The notes: a model not told the origin generated them from the sequence alone. DNA of 5,116 nucleotides from JAKQHY01 sp034429475 (GCA_034429475.1 DAOUGD010000347.1:1-5116); one strand, 5' to 3'. Numbered from the stretch's first letter, positions 1 to 5,116 are shown. Numbers and translations are program-made.

Positions 1-27
1 CGCCCACGAAAAAATACTTTCCTGAAA

Positions 28-41
28 GCGGCTTTAGCCGC
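28..41. repeat. short GC-rich palindrome
   Basis: GCGGC and GCCGC flank a TTTA loop, and the stem can be drawn as 6 bp if the loop is only TT. It lies 12 bases before a second GC-rich palindrome. There is no T-run directly after it on the plus strand. On the minus strand a stretch of T residues follows about 15 bases downstream, too far for a standard terminator. It could be part of a tandem terminator or a dispersed REP-like palindrome; the sequence alone does not decide. Confidence 0.35.
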
Positions 42-53
42 AAGACCCGGCGC

Positions 54-78
54 AGCGGCGCAACGCCGCTATAATTTT
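54..78 (+). terminator. candidate intrinsic terminator of an upstream gene
   Basis: AGCGGCG (54-60) and CGCCGCT (64-70) are perfect complements around a CAA loop, giving a 7 bp GC-rich stem. ATAATTTT follows, a short and imperfect T-tract. No coding sequence of the upstream gene is recognisable in the window, so the call rests on structure and position only. The TATAAT at 70-75 overlaps the stem end and tail, so it is probably not a promoter box. Confidence 0.4.
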
Positions 79-145
79 CGGATAGGTTCTTATTGAGATT
101 GTACTCTTTCTTAAGGATTGGGGCAAATCCATAGGCTGAAAAAAG

Positions 146-174
146 ATAGCATGGATCGCAAAACTCGGTATAAT
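146..174 (+). promoter_or_regulatory. candidate sigma-70-type promoter for the kinase operon
   Basis: A perfect -10 hexamer TATAAT lies at 169-174, inside an AT-rich patch and 65 bases before the kinase ATG. The region 17 bp upstream (146-151, ATAGCA) matches only three of six -35 consensus positions, so the -35 is poor and an activator may be needed. Transcription would start near 181, giving a leader of about 60 bases. No terminator lies between this site and the first gene. Confidence 0.5.
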
Positions 175-182
175 TTATTATA
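169..182. repeat. AT-rich dyad over the -10 box
   Basis: TATAAT (169-174) and ATTATA (177-182) form a perfect 6 bp inverted repeat with a TT spacer. The minus strand therefore also carries a TATAAT here. It may simply reflect AT-rich promoter DNA, or be a small operator. A weaker CTCGG (164-168) and CCGAG (198-202) pair surrounds it. Confidence 0.3.
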
Positions 183-230
183 GACTCTCCAACTTGGCCG
201 AGAATGATAAGGCCCTGGGTAACTCAGTGC

Positions 231-235
231 AGGAG
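231..235 (+). promoter_or_regulatory. ribosome binding site of the kinase gene
   Basis: AGGAG ends four bases before the ATG at 240. The spacing is short but usable. It favours 240 over the in-frame ATG at 204, which has no purine-rich stretch at a suitable distance. Confidence 0.6.
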
Positions 236-239
236 AAGT

Positions 240-1904
240 ATGCCAGACAAGATGGGTATCGTAGTTCTAGGGGTCATCGTAGGGCTGATCGTCGTGGGAT
301 GGGTACTGTACCTGCGCCGACGCAAATCCCACGGGCCGGACGAGACAATGATTCCCCCCACATCCAACACACCGACCCCACACCCCAAGCTGGTGCTGGT
401 CGAAGGCGCGCTCGCCGGGCAAGAATTCGGCATCCCCCCCACGTCCGAAGGGCTGACGCTGGGACGCGACACCGGCAACGACGTCAGACTGACGGAAGAC
501 ACCCTGGTATCGCGGCAGCACGCCCAAATCCTCTGCGAGTCCGAGGGTTGGGTGCTGTACGATCGCGACAGTGTCAACGGCGTGTTCATCAACAACCGGC
601 GGGTAATGCGTCACGTACTGCGGCACGGGGACATCATCCAGATGGGCAACACCCGTTGCCGCTACGACGCCGGCAGCCAGGCCGGCGTCTCCGCCCCGCT
701 CCCTTCCCCCACGACGCGCCCGCGCTCCAACAGTATGCAGCTATCGGCCAACGCGAAATTTGGGAACTACGTGCTGGATGGCGAAGTAGGCCGAGGCGGA
801 ATGTCGGTAGTCTACAAAGCGCACGACGCCCAGCAGCGTGTAGTCGCCATCAAAGTGCTGGACGTGGACGACGATTACGTGGTGCGCAAATTCATCCAGG
901 AAGGCGAGATCGGCGCGGCGCTGCGCGATCATCCCAACATCTGCCGGGTCTTCGGTTCCGGGCGCGGGGCGGACAACCGCTTCTACCTGGTGATGGAGTT
1001 CATCGAGGGCGCCTCGCTGCGCCGGTTGGCCGGACAGCGGCTCACCGAGGCGCAGATCGTCGCCATCATCGGGCAAGTCTGCGACGCCCTGCACTACGCC
1101 CACCTGTGCCACATCGTCCACCGGGACATCAAGCCCGAAAACATTATGGTGGATACCCAGGGCCGCGTCAAAGTGACCGATTTCGGGATCGCCAAGCTGA
1201 CTTCGTCGGTCACGGTGACGACCGACCGCACCGTGGGGACACCGGAGTACGTCTCCCCCGAACAGGCGCAGGGGCAGCGGGTGCTGGCGGCCAGCGACAT
1301 CTATACGGTGGGAGTGGTGCTGTACGAACTGCTGACCGGCCGGCCGCCCTTCCCGCTGCCGCAAGGCGCCAATGTAGAGCCGCGCGCCGCGACGATGTCC
1401 GTGTTGATCCAGCACATCCGCACCGACCCGATTCCCCCTACCCAAATCGCGCCAGGGATACCGCCCTATTTGGAACAGGCCACGCTCACAGCCCTGCGCA
1501 AAGCCCCAGGCCAACGCTTCGCCTCGGCGTGGGAGATGGCGTGCGCCCTGGGCTACCGGCGGGAGAGCGTCCCGGCGCAGGTGCAGCAGCGCATCATGGC
1601 GCAGTTGGTGGTCATCCAGGGGAATCAGGCCGGCAAGACCATCCCCTTAAACGAAGAAGGCGCGGTGTTGGGACGCGCCGAGATCGCGCCGGATGATGGC
1701 TACATCTCCACCAAACACCTGACGATTGCGATCAGAGGCGGGCAATTGTGGCTGATGGACACCTCACGGAATGGCACATGGATCAACGGCGAGCGCGTTC
1801 TCGGTGAAGCGCCGCTCAATCCGGGGGATGTGATCCGGGTCGGCTCGCAAAGCCTGCGCTTTGAAAGCGCCGCGCCCACGCCACCCTCCATGCGCCCGAC
1901 GTAA
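240..1904 (+). CDS. membrane-anchored FHA-Ser/Thr kinase-FHA protein
   Basis: Hanks-type Ser/Thr protein kinase of 554 residues, predicted to transfer phosphate from ATP to threonine or serine of partner proteins at the inner face of the membrane. Seen in order: a hydrophobic helix at about 7-25 followed by RRRK, so the rest should be cytoplasmic; a Pro/Thr-rich linker; FHA domain 1 at about 51-145 (G75-R76, S91-R92-x-H94, N113-G114); the kinase at about 174-438; and FHA domain 2 at about 455-542 (G478-R479, S490 and H493, N511-G512). The kinase looks active: glycine loop GRGGMSVV, Lys205, Glu221, His-Arg-Asp with Asp296, Lys298, Asn301, DFG at Asp314, SPE at 339-341 and Asp353. The activation loop is Thr/Ser-rich; T325 and T327 resemble the PknB autophosphorylation sites. 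There is no extracellular sensor domain, so input probably comes from a partner. The linker motif ETMI (T36) is a possible self-docking site. First gene of the cluster. Confidence 0.93.
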   Translation: MPDKMGIVVLGVIVGLIVVGWVLYLRRRKSHGPDETMIPPTSNTPTPHPKLVLVEGALAGQEFGIPPTSEGLTLGRDTGNDVRLTEDTLVSRQHAQILCESEGWVLYDRDSVNGVFINNRRVMRHVLRHGDIIQMGNTRCRYDAGSQAGVSAPLPSPTTRPRSNSMQLSANAKFGNYVLDGEVGRGGMSVVYKAHDAQQRVVAIKVLDVDDDYVVRKFIQEGEIGAALRDHPNICRVFGSGRGADNRFYLVMEFIEGASLRRLAGQRLTEAQIVAIIGQVCDALHYAHLCHIVHRDIKPENIMVDTQGRVKVTDFGIAKLTSSVTVTTDRTVGTPEYVSPEQAQGQRVLAASDIYTVGVVLYELLTGRPPFPLPQGANVEPRAATMSVLIQHIRTDPIPPTQIAPGIPPYLEQATLTALRKAPGQRFASAWEMACALGYRRESVPAQVQQRIMAQLVVIQGNQAGKTIPLNEEGAVLGRAEIAPDDGYISTKHLTIAIRGGQLWLMDTSRNGTWINGERVLGEAPLNPGDVIRVGSQSLRFESAAPTPPSMRPT

Positions 1905-1951
1905 ATGCGTTTTAATTGTCGCTGCCCGCTAGTTAACGGCAAGCAATTTGT

Positions 1952-1971
1952 CTCGGAAGTTGCGGTTCGAG
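1952..1971 (+). promoter_or_regulatory. weak hairpin in the gene 1/gene 2 spacer
   Basis: Positions 1952-1957 can pair with 1966-1971 (five Watson-Crick pairs and one G-U) around an 8-base loop. An alternative pairing, GTTCG (1965-1969) with CGAAC (1986-1990), would end exactly where the next structured element begins. No T-run follows, so this is not a standard terminator. Treated as part of a structured leader, with low certainty. Confidence 0.2.
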
Positions 1972-1990
1972 TTTTATTCAAGCACCGAAC

Positions 1991-2035
1991 GAGAGGTGAT
2001 AAACCCCTGGTTGTACCTCTTTCATATACAGGGGT
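1991..2035 (+). promoter_or_regulatory. candidate pseudoknot leader upstream of the DUF4177-like gene
   Basis: Two complementary pairs interleave. AGAGGT (1992-1997) matches ACCTCT (2015-2020), extendable by a G-U pair at each end. ACCCCTG (2003-2009) matches CAGGGGT (2029-2035). The order is a-b-a'-b', which is an H-type pseudoknot with connecting segments of about 5, 5 and 8 bases, or two mutually exclusive hairpins. The element ends 35 bases before the next ATG and leaves the ribosome site free. This could be translational or transcriptional control of gene 2, possibly a riboswitch-like element. I do not recognise a known class, and the function is inferred from base-pairing alone. Confidence 0.35.
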
Positions 2036-2058
2036 GATCATATAAGTTATTGGAGGGT

Positions 2059-2063
2059 GGGAG
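2059..2063 (+). promoter_or_regulatory. ribosome binding site of the DUF4177-like gene
   Basis: GGGAG lies seven bases before the ATG at 2071 and fixes this start. The reading frame is open back to a TTG at 2050, but a TTG start would have no Shine-Dalgarno sequence and would translate through the purine-rich site. Confidence 0.55.
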
Positions 2064-2070
2064 AAAAGTC

Positions 2071-2319
2071 ATGGTTGTTTGGGAGTATCGGGTGATTTCA
2101 TGTACTTATCGTAGAAACACCAGTGGATTTTTTGAGAAGCCGAAAGGCAAGTGGCTGTTGTCTATTGATCAGCAAGAGTACCCACTGGCCGAGGGTTTGG
2201 CGCTGTTGGGGCAACAAGGGTGGGAGTTAGGCGGAGTACAATCTCGTGAGATGAAGGCGCGCGACTCTCGGCGTCCCGATAGCTATTACATTTTCAAACG
2301 GGAAAGCCCGAATGGCTAA
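2071..2319 (+). CDS. small DUF4177-like protein
   Basis: An 82-residue soluble protein with no signal peptide or membrane helix. It resembles the DUF4177 family: an N-terminal WEYRVI strand (residues 4-9), a central helix leading into LGQQGWEL (46-53), and a C-terminal YYIFKR strand (72-77). The family is small and its biochemical role is not established, so no function is assigned. The region between about 13 and 36 looks like a longer loop than in minimal members. By hand count the gene is about 50% GC (125 of 249), clearly below its neighbours, and it uses many T-ending codons. It sits 166 bases after the kinase and 120 bases before the FHA gene, on the same strand. It may be a small partner of the signalling genes or a later insertion; the context does not decide. 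Confidence 0.8.
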   Translation: MVVWEYRVISCTYRRNTSGFFEKPKGKWLLSIDQQEYPLAEGLALLGQQGWELGGVQSREMKARDSRRPDSYYIFKRESPNG

Positions 2320-2395
2320 ATATGGTAAATCGAGCGGGTTTGTAACTGCGCGTCAAAGACCAAGCTGACAGAGTCCGAGCCTGAACAGTATCAAG

Positions 2396-2416
2396 GATTT
2401 GCAGATTTCGAGATTT
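2396..2416 (+). repeat. GATTT direct repeats with an 8-base period
   Basis: GATTT occurs at 2396, 2404 and 2412, exactly eight bases apart, just before the Shine-Dalgarno sequence of the FHA gene. The array is short and AT-rich and may be chance. It could also keep the ribosome entry region unstructured. Confidence 0.25.
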
Positions 2417-2425
2417 TGCATTTTT

Positions 2426-2431
2426 AGGAGG
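2426..2431 (+). promoter_or_regulatory. ribosome binding site of the soluble FHA gene
   Basis: A perfect AGGAGG lies eight bases before the ATG at 2440, indicating strong translation initiation and fixing the start. Confidence 0.8.
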
Positions 2432-2439
2432 ATATTCCT

Positions 2440-3144
2440 ATGAAAGAGGATAAGCGCACACTCGTTGATGGACAAAATCCCTGGGCCGACTATGACAATA
2501 AGAAGACGGTGCCTGACGGCGACCGGAATACGCCCGCCGTCGGCCCGGTTTATGGTGGCAGCGAAGGCAAGACCCTGGTAGGCGACGCGCCCTGGGCGCC
2601 GCCCAACCCATTCCAACCCACATACCCGCCGCCGCAGCAGACTGCCGGCACGCCCCTGCCCAATTACGGGTATCCCCCGCCCCCACCCCCGCCGCCGCTC
2701 ACCCCGGCGCAAGGCGTCTCCATCGCCCCCGGCGGCTCTAAGACGGTCATTATGGACTCACAGGCACAGCCGGCGGACATCCCCCTGGCGTGGCTGGGCG
2801 TGGTGGATGGGCCGGGGGGCAAACGCGGGCAAACGTTTCTCCTGGGACGCGACGCGGTGTTGGGCCGCGACCCCGGCGACATCATGCTGACCGACCGCGC
2901 CGCCTCCGGGCGGCATCTGCGCATCCGCCTGGAAACCAGCGAACAGGACCCGCAACGCCAAGTTTTTGTCGTCTACGACCAGGGCAGCACCAACGGCACC
3001 TACGCCGGGTCTTTCGCCGCCTGTCAGGACGCCAAAACGACCGGCGATCCCAAAGCCAGGGTCTACCGCCACATCCTCAAAGATGGTGACTTCCTGCTGG
3101 TCGGGCAAACCATCCTGGTCTTCAAGCAAGTGGACATGTCATAG
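2440..3144 (+). CDS. soluble FHA-domain protein with Pro-rich, Thr-motif N-terminus
   Basis: A 234-residue protein without signal peptide or membrane helix, so probably cytoplasmic. Residues 1-110 are low complexity and likely disordered. They contain a run of eight prolines (79-86), two PW motifs (14-15 and 51-52), and four short Thr motifs: RTLVD (T7), KTVPD (T23), KTLVGD (T45) and SKTVIMD (T102). Residues about 115-231 form one FHA domain with the usual phosphothreonine-binding residues: G142-R143, S156-G-R-H159, STNG at 183-186 and a late GD at 216-217. The loop between STNG and that GD is about 30 residues, longer than in a minimal FHA domain. FHA domains bind phosphothreonine peptides, so this looks like an adaptor, perhaps self-inhibited by its own phosphorylated tail as in mycobacterial GarA. 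The kinase upstream is the obvious candidate enzyme (inference). It shares linker peptides with the next gene. Confidence 0.9.
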   Translation: MKEDKRTLVDGQNPWADYDNKKTVPDGDRNTPAVGPVYGGSEGKTLVGDAPWAPPNPFQPTYPPPQQTAGTPLPNYGYPPPPPPPPLTPAQGVSIAPGGSKTVIMDSQAQPADIPLAWLGVVDGPGGKRGQTFLLGRDAVLGRDPGDIMLTDRAASGRHLRIRLETSEQDPQRQVFVVYDQGSTNGTYAGSFAACQDAKTTGDPKARVYRHILKDGDFLLVGQTILVFKQVDMS

Positions 3145-3242
3145 GGAGATGCCACACCCACAAACAGCGAAAATCTTTGTCAACGGATTCAACGAATTAA
3201 GCAGATTTCTGATCGTATCATTCCGTAAATCCTGTTATTTGC

Positions 3243-3250
3243 GGAGGAGG
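3243..3250 (+). promoter_or_regulatory. ribosome binding site of the vWA-FHA gene
   Basis: GGAGGAGG ends six bases before the ATG at 3257. It decides the start: the frame is open further upstream to 2966, inside the previous gene, but only 3257 has this site and gives a proper signal peptide. Confidence 0.8.
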
Positions 3251-3256
3251 GCATCT

Positions 3257-5068
3257 ATGAAAAAAATCAGAGGATTGTGCCTGTTGCTTTTGCTGATCGT
3301 CGGAACCAACGTGCAGATCAGTCTGACCCAGGCGGATCAACTGGACGTGACGCTGGACGAGATCAGCACGCAGCGCTACGCCGACGAGGGGATCGTGGAA
3401 GCTTACGTCACCGTGCGGCATCCCCAGGAGGGCGGCGTGGAAGGGTTGAAGGCGGCCGATTTCACCTTGCAAGTCTCAGACGGCGCGTTCTTCACGCCGG
3501 ACACGGTGGAGATAGAGTCGGCGCGCGTCTCGATGGCGATTGTCCTGGAACTGTACACCTCGATAAAGGGGCAACCGTTGGAAAACGCCAAGAGCGCCAT
3601 CAGCACACTGTGCCTGGACCCGGAGACGCCGCCCGAAGACCGCCAGGCCATCTTTGGCGTGCGCCGCGACGTTGACCCCGACGCGGAAACGCTCGATCCG
3701 GGCTACGAACTGGACTTCACGGAAGATGGCGGGCGCTGTCACAATTTCGTCACCGGCCCGCTGACGATCACAACCACCGGCGGCGGCACCCCGCTCTACG
3801 ACGTCATCATGAAAGCCATCCGCTACACCGTGAAGGTGAGCCGCGAAGGCGAGGGCGAGCCGGTGGGACGGCGCGGCGTCGTCGTCATCACCGACGGCGG
3901 CGACGTGGGCAGCCACAACACGCCCGACGTCGTCATTGACGCCGCGCGCCAGTTGCGCATCCCCGTGTACACCATCGGCTACACCGGCAAAAACCGCACC
4001 TACGACCAATTCTTGAACGAACTCGCCAATCGCACCGGCGGCGACTACCGCAACACGCCGGACTCCGCCGCGTTTGAGCAATTCTTAAGCGACGTGCGCA
4101 GCGATCTCAGCCAGCGCTACCGCATCACCTTCAAGGCCGGCCCGTTCACCAGCAGCCGCCAGGTCTTGCAGGTGCGCGTGGACAAATCGGGGCTAACCGG
4201 CGAGGACAGCCTCAACTTCGACGCGCCGGTGGACGGTGCAGCGGCGCCCGCGCCGACCACGGCCGCCGCCGAACCAGGCGCGGCGCCACAGTCCACCGCC
4301 GCGCCCGACGCCACGCCGGGCGTCGCCGACACGCCCACCGCCAACACCCCCGAACCGACGGCAACAACGGAGGCGAAACAAGATTTCATCAGTCAGGTAA
4401 AAGACAATCCGGCGCTCTTCGGGCTGATCGGCGGCGGAGTGTTGTTGTTGCTCATCCTGCTGGCGCTCCTTTTCCAGCGGCGGAAAAAACCATCCCGGAA
4501 GCCCGGCGTGGCGGAATACACGCCGCCGCCCCTGACCCCTGCCCAGGGAACGCCGGTCTACACACCGTTTGGCGAACCGTTCCAGACGACGCCCGACAGC
4601 AGCGGCGGCGTTGTGCCGGGCGCTGCGGGCGGAACGCAGGTAGGGCCGGGATGGGCCGAACCGACGGCGGCAGCGGATAGCCCCTGGGGGCCGCCGCCCA
4701 CGCTGGTTCCGGGGCCATCCGCCGCGCCCGCCGCCGGCGGCAGCAAAACGGAGATTCTCTACCGCGCGCCGCAAATGACGCACGAAGCCGTCCTCATCGA
4801 GCGCCGCACCGACACGCCCTACCCCATCAACCGCCCCACCGTCGCCATTGGGCGGGCTGAGGGCAACGAGGTCAAGCTGGACAGCGAGCGCCTGTCCCGC
4901 AAGCACGCCCACATCGAGCTGCGCGACGAAACGTTCTACGTCCAGGACGACAACAGCGGCAACGGCACCTTCGTCAACAACGTGCGCATCTACGGTCTGA
5001 CGCCCTTGCGCGACGGCGACATTGTACGCTTTGCCGACGTGGAATTTACCTTCAAAGTGGTCCGGTAA
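3257..5068 (+). CDS. secreted vWA-like domain, single membrane helix and cytoplasmic FHA domain
   Basis: A 603-residue type I membrane protein. Seen in order: signal peptide MKKIRG plus a Leu-rich core, with possible cleavage after A26; a beta-rich segment at about 28-85; a vWA-like domain at about 90-295; an Ala/Pro/Thr-rich stalk at about 324-375; a membrane helix at about 387-406 followed by RRKK; a Pro-rich cytoplasmic linker at about 411-495; and an FHA domain at about 510-603 (G532-R533, S547-R-K-H550, N569-G570, GD at 587-588). The vWA metal site is degenerate: the DxSxS motif is replaced by E98-L-Y100-T-S102, while T178 and D213 (in ITDGGD) remain. C119 and C161 bracket an acidic insert and could form a disulfide outside the cell. 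Such domains bind proteins or ligands; the partner is unknown. The topology suggests that an outside event is passed to the phosphothreonine network inside, with the upstream kinase as likely partner. Linker peptides PPPLTPAQG (423-431) and GGSKT (494-498) match the previous gene. Confidence 0.9.
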   Translation: MKKIRGLCLLLLLIVGTNVQISLTQADQLDVTLDEISTQRYADEGIVEAYVTVRHPQEGGVEGLKAADFTLQVSDGAFFTPDTVEIESARVSMAIVLELYTSIKGQPLENAKSAISTLCLDPETPPEDRQAIFGVRRDVDPDAETLDPGYELDFTEDGGRCHNFVTGPLTITTTGGGTPLYDVIMKAIRYTVKVSREGEGEPVGRRGVVVITDGGDVGSHNTPDVVIDAARQLRIPVYTIGYTGKNRTYDQFLNELANRTGGDYRNTPDSAAFEQFLSDVRSDLSQRYRITFKAGPFTSSRQVLQVRVDKSGLTGEDSLNFDAPVDGAAAPAPTTAAAEPGAAPQSTAAPDATPGVADTPTANTPEPTATTEAKQDFISQVKDNPALFGLIGGGVLLLLILLALLFQRRKKPSRKPGVAEYTPPPLTPAQGTPVYTPFGEPFQTTPDSSGGVVPGAAGGTQVGPGWAEPTAAADSPWGPPPTLVPGPSAAPAAGGSKTEILYRAPQMTHEAVLIERRTDTPYPINRPTVAIGRAEGNEVKLDSERLSRKHAHIELRDETFYVQDDNSGNGTFVNNVRIYGLTPLRDGDIVRFADVEFTFKVVR

Positions 5069-5075
5069 AGGAATT

Positions 5076-5110
5076 AAAAAGGTGTTTGCGCGGGCGGTAC
5101 ACGCCTCTTT
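5076..5110 (+). terminator. weak candidate terminator after the vWA-FHA gene
   Basis: The segment begins AAAAAGG and ends CCTCTTT, eight bases after the stop codon. It can fold as an imperfect stem (5076-5085 with 5099-5110, one mismatch and a two-base bulge), or as a smaller GGCG/CGCC hairpin (5093-5096 with 5102-5105) followed by TCTTTAAT. Neither is a classical strong terminator, and the window ends six bases later, so the operon could continue. Confidence 0.3.
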
Positions 5111-5116
5111 AATCTG

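Noticed and set aside
70..75. A second perfect TATAAT as promoter
   Set aside because: It overlaps the end of a GC-rich hairpin and its T-tail, and no -35-like hexamer lies at a suitable distance.
204..239. Earlier in-frame ATG of the kinase gene at 204
   Set aside because: It has no Shine-Dalgarno sequence, and the added 12 residues are not like an anchor. AGGAG before 240 and the hydrophobic helix right after support 240.
741..1514. A 257-codon minus-strand open frame inside the kinase gene
   Set aside because: Antisense shadow of GC-rich coding DNA: no domain and no ribosome site noted, and the opposite strand has clear motifs.
194..1696. A 500-codon open frame overlapping the kinase gene on the same strand
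   Set aside because: It begins at a TTG without a ribosome site, gives an Arg/Ala/Gly/Pro-rich product with no recognisable domain, and is the shadow frame of a GC-rich gene whose own frame encodes complete kinase and FHA motifs.
1700..2041. A 113-codon minus-strand frame reaching into the spacer after the kinase gene
   Set aside because: More than half lies antisense to FHA domain 2, and the product shows no family resemblance. Its spacer part is better explained by the structured leader.
2671..2700. Pro-codon run as a CRISPR-like or satellite repeat
   Set aside because: It is a polyproline stretch within an in-frame coding sequence; there is no repeat-spacer pattern.
2353..2712. A 119-codon minus-strand frame across the spacer before the soluble FHA gene
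   Set aside because: Mostly antisense to the start of the FHA gene and to its ribosome site. The protein is low complexity with no recognisable domain.
3183..3226. ACGGA/TCCGT pairing in the spacer before the vWA gene as a regulatory stem
   Set aside because: Only 5 bp with a 34-base loop, expected often by chance; the small inner TGAT/ATCA hairpin is also too weak.
2966..3256. Upstream extension of the vWA-FHA gene into the previous gene
   Set aside because: The extra 97 residues are Ser/Pro/Arg-rich out-of-frame translation of the FHA gene and would bury the signal peptide. The ATG at 3257 has an excellent ribosome site.
3476..4081. A 201-codon minus-strand open frame opposite the vWA domain
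   Set aside because: Val/Ala/Gly/Asp-rich shadow product with no recognisable fold, fully covered by the vWA coding frame.

Overview
The window looks like one bacterial gene cluster of four plus-strand genes, probably a single signalling operon. It encodes an N-terminally membrane-anchored Ser/Thr protein kinase with two FHA domains (240-1904), a small DUF4177-like protein (2071-2319), a soluble FHA protein with a Pro-rich, Thr-motif N-terminus (2440-3144), and a secreted-then-anchored von Willebrand A (vWA) protein with a cytoplasmic FHA tail (3257-5068). Coding DNA is GC-rich with C/G-ending codons, except in the small second gene, and strong AGGAGG-type ribosome binding sites are used. The mix of FHA, Ser/Thr kinase and vWA-with-signal-peptide proteins, the Ala/Pro/Thr-rich stalks and the lack of any outer-membrane feature suggest an environmental Chloroflexota lineage such as Anaerolineae or Caldilineae. 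This is inference from style only; there is no rRNA or marker gene here.

Layout. Positions 1-239 hold two GC-rich palindromes, probably including the terminator of an unseen upstream gene, then a perfect TATAAT box at 169-174 and the Shine-Dalgarno sequence of the kinase gene. Positions 1905-2070 form a leader in which two complementary pairs interleave, as in an H-type pseudoknot. Positions 2320-2439 and 3145-3256 are AT-richer spacers ending in strong ribosome binding sites, with no convincing internal terminator. After the last gene there is a weak hairpin with a T-rich tail.

How the genes may work together (inference). The kinase phosphorylates threonines. FHA domains bind phosphothreonine peptides. 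All three FHA proteins carry short Thr motifs outside the FHA fold, of the form [K/E/R]-T-[L/V/E/M]-[V/I/P], several with Asp or a hydrophobic residue at +3, the position FHA domains usually read. Two of the proteins also share identical linker peptides (PPPLTPAQG and GGSKT) encoded by different synonymous codons, which suggests selection on the peptide. The vWA protein has a signal peptide, an extracytoplasmic vWA-like domain with a degenerate metal site, a stalk, one membrane helix and an intracellular FHA domain, so it could couple an outside binding event to the phospho-network inside. I do not recognise this exact four-gene arrangement as a named system. It recalls the kinase/FHA threonine phosphorylation pathway that controls type VI secretion in Proteobacteria, but no secretion gene is present.
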